Source: Brasilonema sp. UFV-L1
GTDB taxonomy: Bacteria; Cyanobacteriota; Cyanobacteriia; Cyanobacteriales; Nostocaceae
Length of the DNA stretch: 38,757 nucleotides
Assembly: GCF_012912105.1 (NCBI RefSeq)
Contig: NZ_QMEA01000058.1
Location: forward strand, 1-38,757
Reading direction: 5' to 3'
A model generated the notes under the pieces. That model was not told the origin of the DNA. It ran no database searches and saw only the letters and a list, made by a program, of their open reading frames with translations. This document shows positions 34,015-38,757 of the stretch, one piece after another (the stretch's first letter is position 1; each line of letters starts with the position of its first letter). The position numbers and the translations under genes are program-made.

Positions 34015-35025
34015 TTAATCATCGTCAGAATTATGTGCTCCTAGATCCATTGCACTGACCATTATGGGTTTGTGTGACGTTTTTAACACTTCCAGATTCC
34101 ATCCAGGTGTAGCAAACTGCGGTAGAATTTCCTGACTAAACGCTTCTGCTGCCTTAGATCTGTAACGATTGGGATTAAAAACCAGCCTCAACATCCGCTT
34201 AACAATTACACCTTCGATGGGAGCACGGTGTAGCACTCCCATTTGTAACTCTTTAGCAATTGCTGAGGTTGAGACAAAAGCAGCCCCCAAACCTGATTGC
34301 ACAGCATTTTTAATGGCTTCTATGGAGTTCAGTTCCATTTCGATTTTAAAACGGCGTGTGTCAATGTCACAGCGTGATAATACTTGGTCAATCACTTTGC
34401 GGATAGTAGATTGAGAATCGAGAGCTATGAACTGTAATTTATATAGGTCTTCTCTTTGAATCGTTTCAAGTCTGGTGAAGGGATGGACTACGGGTATGAT
34501 GAGCGCCAATTCATCCTCAGCGTATGGAACAATTTCCAAAGATTCCACGAGTTCACCGGGAATTTCGCCACCGATGATTGCTAAATCTACCTGCCCATTC
34601 GCTACACTCCAAGCAGTTCTGCGGGTGGAGTGGACATGCAATTGCACTGCCACATCTGGATATTTTTGTCGGAACATCCCAATCATTCGGGGTAAAAGAT
34701 AAGTGCCAGTCGTTTGAGAGGCACCAATAATTAAAGTACCGCCTTGGAGATTTTGTAAATCCTCTATAGCGCGGCAGGTTTCCTGACACAGGCTAAGGAT
34801 TTTCTCACCATAGCTCAGAAGTAAATGTCCAGCTTCGGTTAGTTGTGCGCGACGTCCTCCACGGTCAAATAATGGAACATCTAGCTGCCGTTCTAGATTT
34901 TGCACTTGCAAACTAACGGCAGGCTGGGAGACATAGAGGCTATCAGCAGCACGCTTGAAGCTTCCTTCTGCGGCGATCGCTTTGAGAATACGTAACTGAT
35001 CTAAAGTGAAAGGAAGGTCAGACAT
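34015..35025 (-). CDS. rbcR: RbcR (Ycf30), LysR-type regulator
   Basis: A 336-residue LysR-family regulator from the ATG at 35023-35025 ([17 protein letters not shown]). The helix-turn-helix is [20 protein letters not shown] followed by [15 protein letters not shown]. The effector domain has [19 protein letters not shown] and the [20 protein letters not shown] region typical of the RbcR/Ycf30 and CmpR group. Family knowledge: RbcR/Ycf30 controls rubisco and related carbon-fixation genes in response to metabolites, and no such genes are adjacent here. Twelve further codons upstream are open but lack family similarity. The Asp-rich tail (HNSDDD) lies next to the heptad repeats. Confidence 0.9.
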   Translation of the reverse strand: MSDLPFTLDQLRILKAIAAEGSFKRAADSLYVSQPAVSLQVQNLERQLDVPLFDRGGRRAQLTEAGHLLLSYGEKILSLCQETCRAIEDLQNLQGGTLIIGASQTTGTYLLPRMIGMFRQKYPDVAVQLHVHSTRRTAWSVANGQVDLAIIGGEIPGELVESLEIVPYAEDELALIIPVVHPFTRLETIQREDLYKLQFIALDSQSTIRKVIDQVLSRCDIDTRRFKIEMELNSIEAIKNAVQSGLGAAFVSTSAIAKELQMGVLHRAPIEGVIVKRMLRLVFNPNRYRSKAAEAFSQEILPQFATPGWNLEVLKTSHKPIMVSAMDLGAHNSDDD

Positions 35026-35357
35026 AAGGCTTAACCCACAAACTTTGAGCATGAGCAGCACAGCAACAAACCAGCTTAAAAAGCCTTCACAGCAGGGTCT
35101 GATTTATTGCATCTTAAACTTGGAGACTTTACTCGAAAAGACGCATATCTTCTTCACCAAGAAAGAACTCAGAATTTAGGAGTTATAAATCAGCTTGAGG
35201 ATTTCTGTACAAATGGCTTGCAAGTCAACAGTAGGCAGCAATCATAAAAAACTGATAACTGATAACTGGTAACTGATTGATCAGTAGGGATATTTGGAGT
35301 TCCGTATTTTGCATTCTGAGTGCTCCTCATAAAAGTTATCTTTTTTACTTTCCAGCT
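35026..35357. other. rbcR upstream region with a short heptad tract
   Basis: About 330 bases with a short tract of ACTGATA/ACTGGTA heptamers at about 35246-35275. No gene is seen; the rbcR promoter is presumably here. T-N11-A sites are too common to single one out. Confidence 0.4.
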
Positions 35358-36500
35358 CTAATAAGTATATTTTGAGAGGAATTTTGTCTCAACTCTATTG
35401 TCAGTTTCAAAACCTTGAAGGCTTTTCAGTTTTCGTTTCAAAATCCGATACACCCCTCTACGCTCTCTTTTGGAACCAGAGACGATCGTCTTGTGGCCCC
35501 AGAATAGAGAAACTTTCTGGGGACGAACTGTGACAAGAATTTCTTCATGACAATCGTCTTGCCGGAATAACAACGTTCTCATTGCGACATTTTGCCCTCC
35601 AATCAAATCTGCACATAACTCAAACCCACGGCTTCTGTTACAGTGAATCGTTAATCCTTGCTTGAGACAATTGTGTTTGTTTGTATGTCCGTAACAAGAA
35701 TAAGACTGACTGCAATAGTCAGGATCCACTTTCATTGCTGAAGAATTATTCATGACAACTTTATAGTGGATGAAGCCATCTAATTCAGCATACGACCATT
35801 TGGACTGAGAGACATTTGCTTTTCGACGTTGATGGTCATAAAAAACAGGGTACAGATGATAGTACTGTCTGCTGTTTCCTATCCTCTGCTCCTCAAAAAT
35901 GTATAATAAAATACTTTCTAACAAAGCAAAAACACTCAAAAATAAAGTCAATTTTTCCAGATCAATGAAGTTCTTGCCAATGACAACTTGTTTCGTAATA
36001 TGGTTATTAATATCAGTAGTAAATTGTTTACCTGTTCGAGAGAGTGCCACTAATCTACATTCAACACAACGAGTTCCTTGGTGCTTTAGTATGGTTTGGG
36101 CTTGGCTATGACGACTGGCTTGTTGTTGTACCTCATTTTCGGATTTACCCAGAGCTAGATTTTTTTGTAACCTAATATTTGAGGGAGGTTTATCAGTCCC
36201 AAAAAGTATCCACGTGGTATTGTTAAAACAAATTTGCTCAGTCAAAGGCTGTTCTTGCAATAAATTTTCTTTATCTGAAGTCGCAACTAACTTCAGGTGG
36301 GCAATAAATCTCTGGCAAAAATTGTTACTTCGTCTTGGCAGAATGCAGAACACGAAACGCAGAACACAGAAGAATTCTTTTTTTTGTTCATTCTGAGTCG
36401 CAGCAGTTCTGAGTAATGAGTTCTCTGCTTGCAAGAAATCTTTTTTTGCAAGAAGATATCTAATCAGAGTTGGCTTAGCTTCAGACGGTAGCTTGTTCAT
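35358..36500 (-). pseudogene. tnpB: Degenerate TnpB (IS200/IS605 RNA-guided nuclease) remnant
   Basis: The 380-codon frame stays open, but only its middle (about residues 108-316; 36176-35553) is recognisable. NIRLQKNLALGKSENE and TILKHQGTRC lead to FIDLEKLT, the RuvC-II Glu region, normally GLEDLT. Then come KWSYAELDGFIHYK and VDPDYCSQSYSCYGH. The end is CADLIGGQNVAMRTLLFRQDD (RuvC-III Asp kept). The RuvC-I Asp motif is missing, the zinc ribbon has lost half its Cys pairs (Cys269 and Cys287 remain alone), and the first 100 residues are repeat-like, not TnpB. So it is inactive. The reading frame is longer than expected for a dead gene. Confidence 0.75.
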
Positions 36501-36664
36501 CCGGTGATTTTATCTTTCTGGTGCGGATGTTGGTTATCAACTTGTGTTCATCCAACGCACATGCTCTATGGGAGCAGGTATCCTGCCATAAATTTTTTAC
36601 ATAGTTTGTGGTATTCGTTGTACTAATATTAGGCTTTCTTTAAATTACTTCATTTGTGTGTATT
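36501..36664. promoter_or_regulatory. Intergenic region before the NnrU gene
   Basis: A short AT-rich divergent spacer with no recognisable site. Confidence 0.3.
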
Positions 36665-37378
36665 ATGCAGCAGACTTGGTTGACCCTTAGTCATTTTGTC
36701 ATGCTAGGGCTACTCTTTGGTTTTGCAATTGTTCATAGTGGAGGTGCAGCCCTGCGCCCTTGGGCAGAAAAGCTTATTGGATGTAGGCTTTATCGCATTC
36801 TTTTTGCATTGAGCAGCCTACCGTTGGCTGTCATACTGATTATTTACTTTTTTAACCACCGCTACGATGGGTTGCAACTCTGGAATGTTCAAGATTTGCC
36901 GGGAGTACAGCAATTTGTTTGGGCGTTGTCAGCGATTTCGTTCTTGTTTTTGTATCCTGCTACTTTCAATCTACTAGAAATTGCTGCTGTCCAAAAGCCT
37001 CAAGTCCATCTTTATGAAACAGGAATTATTCGGATCACTCGCCATCCACAGATGGTGGGACAGATTATCTGGTGTATTGCTCACACCCTTTGGCTAGGTA
37101 CGAGTTTTACTCTTGTCACTTCAATTGGGTTGGTGTTACACCATTTATTTGGAGTATGGCATGGTGAACGCCGTTTGATTCATCGCTATGGAGAAGCCTT
37201 TGTTCAAGTCAAACAGCGCACTTCTATCATACCTTTTGGGGCTGTTCTTGATGGTCGTCAATCCATCTTGTGGCAGGAGTTTTTTCGTCCAGCTTATCTG
37301 GGGGTTGTCATTTTTGTGTTCTTGCTTTGGTGGTCACACCCTTTCTTGTTGCAAGCAACAGGTAAAATTAATATATGA
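36665..37378 (+). CDS. NnrU/Z-ISO-family membrane protein
   Basis: A 237-residue protein with six or so membrane segments, starting MQQTWLTLSHFVMLGLLFGF. It contains AIVHSGGAALRPWAEKLIG, a His-rich IRITRHPQMVGQIIWCIAHT, and LHHLFGVWHGERRLIHRYGE. These are the NnrU-family hallmarks, with His residues that in the plant enzyme bind haem. Family knowledge: plant and algal Z-ISO (15-cis-zeta-carotene isomerase) belongs to NnrU, and cyanobacterial members are plausible carotenoid isomerases. The assignment to that reaction is inference. The GTG at 36656 gives three extra residues; the ATG at 36665 is preferred. No carotenoid gene is adjacent. Confidence 0.8.
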   Translation: MQQTWLTLSHFVMLGLLFGFAIVHSGGAALRPWAEKLIGCRLYRILFALSSLPLAVILIIYFFNHRYDGLQLWNVQDLPGVQQFVWALSAISFLFLYPATFNLLEIAAVQKPQVHLYETGIIRITRHPQMVGQIIWCIAHTLWLGTSFTLVTSIGLVLHHLFGVWHGERRLIHRYGEAFVQVKQRTSIIPFGAVLDGRQSILWQEFFRPAYLGVVIFVFLLWWSHPFLLQATGKINI

Positions 37379-37695
37379 TTTTAACATCATCGTATTTATC
37401 AACAGATGTTGATAAGATGAAATATCCTTTTTATCTTATCAACTGCTACCAAATCAATGTACGATGAACTGAAGTAGCTGTCAGTGGGGGTGTACTTAGT
37501 CGTTTTGAAATTGTAAATTTGGGAAATTGCTAGTCAACTACCAAAAGACTAAAAAACTTGATAATTCGCCATTTTCTTTTCTATAATCGGCTTTAGTTGA
37601 TTAAAATTGGTGAAAAACAAGATAGCCAACTGCGACCAAATACTTGAGAAAATCCTCAATACTTGTGCAAGAGCATCTAGCTCCTCCAGCGGAGC
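37379..37695. other. Intergenic region after the NnrU gene
   Basis: About 300 AT-rich bases with a short dyad ATCAACAGATGTTGAT near 37397. It ends at the interspersed repeat CTCCAGCGGAGCCTACGCC (37684-37703). No gene is recognised. Confidence 0.35.
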
Positions 37696-37911
37696 CTACG
37701 CCAAAAAGAAAGTCTCTCCCTTTGTTTCACAAAGGAAAACGACTTCATGTATTGTCGTAGGTATCTGGAGGTAAGCCTGGTACACAGGCAAGGTTAACAG
37801 CAGATTGGCGAAAAACACAGCTTCAATCGCGACTATTAAAAGTAAAAAATTTGAGAAAGTTACCATCTTGAATACATTACTGAATTTTTTGGTCAGCGTT
37901 GCAGTAGACAA
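37696..37911 (-). CDS. Possible small membrane protein
   Basis: A 71-codon frame (MSTATLTKKFSNVFKMVTFS) with one clear hydrophobic helix, NFLLLIVAIEAVFFANLLLT. I do not recognise the family. The last codons (FFLA) and the stop lie in the interspersed repeat near 37690, so the 3' end may be altered. The composition is protein-like, but the length is small and there is no supporting ribosome-binding site. Confidence 0.35.
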   Translation of the reverse strand: MSTATLTKKFSNVFKMVTFSNFLLLIVAIEAVFFANLLLTLPVYQAYLQIPTTIHEVVFLCETKGETFFLA

Positions 37912-37991
37912 TGTTTACAGAATTTTGACAACGTATGCCCCCCTGCTGACAGTTAGTTTTGATATCAAAACTATATAAATCCAGAGGCGTC

Positions 37992-38378
37992 ATGGTGTTG
38001 TCGGTTAGTGAGCGGACATTTTCTCAAGAAGTTTTAGAATCTCCAATTCCTGTTTTAGTAAATTTTGGAGCACCTTGGTGTGGATTGTGTCGAATTATTC
38101 ACCCCTTGTTGTTACAATTTAAAACTCAATGCGGCGACCAAATTAAATTAGTGGGAGTAAACGCCGATGACAATTTTAAACTGGCTACAAAATATAAGCT
38201 GAAATCACTGCCGACTTTAGTGTTGATTGAAAATGGCATAGTCCGCCAGCGTTTGGAAGGTTTTCGTGGACGAGAAGATTTACTCTTAGCTTTAGAAGAG
38301 ATTAAAGTCTGTTACACCCACCGCCCTAAAACTTACCATAGGCAAAAAACAGCAGATTTAGGTTGTCGTTCTGCTTGA
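37992..38378 (+). CDS. Thioredoxin-like protein with WCGLC active site
   Basis: A 128-residue thioredoxin-fold protein from the ATG at 37992, preceded by AGAGG at 37983-37987. VLVNFGAPWCGLCRIIHPLL holds Cys30 and Cys33; the usual Pro between them is Leu (CGLC rather than CGPC), which changes redox potential and reactivity. KLATKYKLKSLPTLVLI has the cis-Pro, and FRGREDLLLAL closes the domain. A C-terminal tail of about 25 residues (CYTHRPKTYHRQ ... GCRSA) has two extra Cys. It is more divergent than TrxA at 21597, so probably it has a specialised partner. An extension to 37959 is open but unlikely. Confidence 0.88.
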   Translation: MVLSVSERTFSQEVLESPIPVLVNFGAPWCGLCRIIHPLLLQFKTQCGDQIKLVGVNADDNFKLATKYKLKSLPTLVLIENGIVRQRLEGFRGREDLLLALEEIKVCYTHRPKTYHRQKTADLGCRSA

Positions 38379-38479
38379 AGAGTCATTAGTCATCAGTCAT
38401 GAACTCAGAATTTTTTCATTTAATTGGTAAAGTTTATCACCAAAAACTAGGGATTTTGAGTCTGAATTGGTCTAATCCT

Positions 38480-38657
38480 GACGCATTGTCCCCTAAAAAT
38501 TTGGGTCGAGGGTCGCGCCACGTACCACCAGACAGCCAGCCTTTCTGGTTAATCTGTGTCGAGGTCTTACACGAAAAAAATTGGGACGGGGGTCTTACAC
38601 GTTTGCGCAGCGCCCCGTTGGCGCAGCCGCCCTGAAAGGGCTAGGGGACAATGCGTC
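38480..38657. repeat. 178-bp unit bounded by 16-bp perfect inverted repeats
   Basis: GACGCATTGTCCCCTA (38480-38495) and its complement (38642-38657) bound a segment with two related internal copies of AATTTGGG-CGAGGGTC/AATTGGGACGGGGGTC. Two copies of GTCTTACACG lie near 38566 and 38590. The same decamer lies next to the inverted-repeat unit at 22518-22682. No ORF of substance lies inside. It looks like a small non-autonomous repeat element. Confidence 0.55.
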
Positions 38658-38711
38658 GGCAGCCTTATTACTACGGGTACTCGTCTTGGAAAACAGTGAA
38701 ATCAGACAAAG

Positions 38712-38757
38712 GAGCCAGTGCGCCCTTGCGGGTTTCCCGACAGTCCCGCACCTGGCG
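38712..38757. repeat. GCCAGTGC...GCACCTGGCG palindromic repeat at the window edge
   Basis: GGAGCCAGTGCGCCCTTGCG, then GGTTTCCCGAC, then AGTCCCGCACCTGGCG. The ends and inner segments are partly self-complementary. Related text (GCCAGTGC, GCATCTGGCG, GCACCTGGCG) forms part of the omega-RNA-like block at 22905-23127. The window, or its contig, ends inside it. Confidence 0.5.

Noticed and set aside
35899-36396. Plus-strand open frames opposite the tnpB remnant
   Set aside because: They are shadows of the reverse-strand TnpB homology and have no family features.
38399-38635. 78-codon open frame near the right edge
   Set aside because: It is composed of repeat sequence (IR unit and GTCTTACACG copies) and shows no protein-like pattern.
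1-38757. tRNA or rRNA genes
   Set aside because: Reading for T-loop (GGTTCGAATCC-type) and conserved rRNA segments found none.

Overview
The window reads as the chromosome of a cyanobacterium, most likely a filamentous heterocystous type (Nostocales). Seen directly: many GCGATCGC (HIP1) sites, heptanucleotide tandem repeats between genes, and cyanobacterial marker genes (ycf35, rbcR/ycf30, the guaB3-Yfr1-trxA block, pilB-pilT-pilC, DUF3038-DUF4335, a ferredoxin next to Ycf35). The order-level placement is inference. Both window edges look like repeat or mobile-element boundaries: dnaK loses its homology about 28 bases from the left edge, and the right edge is a block of palindromic repeats.

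Layout. 1-1446 (-): dnaK 5' part and grpE (chaperones). 1920-3692 (+): broken glutathione S-transferase, DUF433/DUF5615 toxin-antitoxin pair, and an LRAT-like small protein. 3798-8587 (+): type IV pilus motor genes pilB, pilT and pilC, with heptad repeats and a GC-rich palindrome between pilT and pilC. 8747-11374: VanZ-LamG membrane protein (-) and a lysozyme/transglycosylase-like protein (+). 11420-14009: saccharopine-dehydrogenase-like protein (-) divergent from a DUF2997-Ycf35-[4Fe-4S] ferredoxin operon (+). 14106-19319 (-): DUF4335, DUF3038 and mutS2. 19539-19760 (-): decayed repeat-protein fragment. 20090-21929 (+): guaB3, the Yfr1 small RNA and trxA. 21930-23428: 1.5 kb without an intact gene, holding several inverted-repeat units and what looks like a solo IS200/IS605 right end with an omega-RNA-like segment. 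23429-26790 (+): LOG-family protein and a membrane histidine kinase. 26948-29632 (-): pepA and a free-standing DALR-domain protein, with a candidate second Yfr1-like RNA (+) between them. 30112-30831 (+): Crp/Fnr-type regulator. 30850-33917 (-): Ser/Thr kinase, a PstS-like binding protein and a decayed copy of the 3' half of that binding-protein gene. 34015-36500 (-): rbcR and a degenerate tnpB. 36665-38378 (+): NnrU/Z-ISO-like protein and a divergent thioredoxin. 38379-38757: repeats.

How the genes fit together. Most are housekeeping (folding, pilus dynamics, purine and redox metabolism, peptide turnover) or regulatory (histidine kinase, Ser/Thr kinase, Crp/Fnr, LysR). The accessory signal is mostly IS200/IS605 debris and interspersed palindromes. 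The most interesting items are: (1) a second locus with the Yfr1 promoter, 5'-hairpin and CTCCTCACAC layout; (2) the decayed tandem pstS copy beside a kinase; (3) the dnaK break at the left edge; (4) the tnpB-less omega-RNA-like right end. All calls come from reading the sequence; no searches were run.
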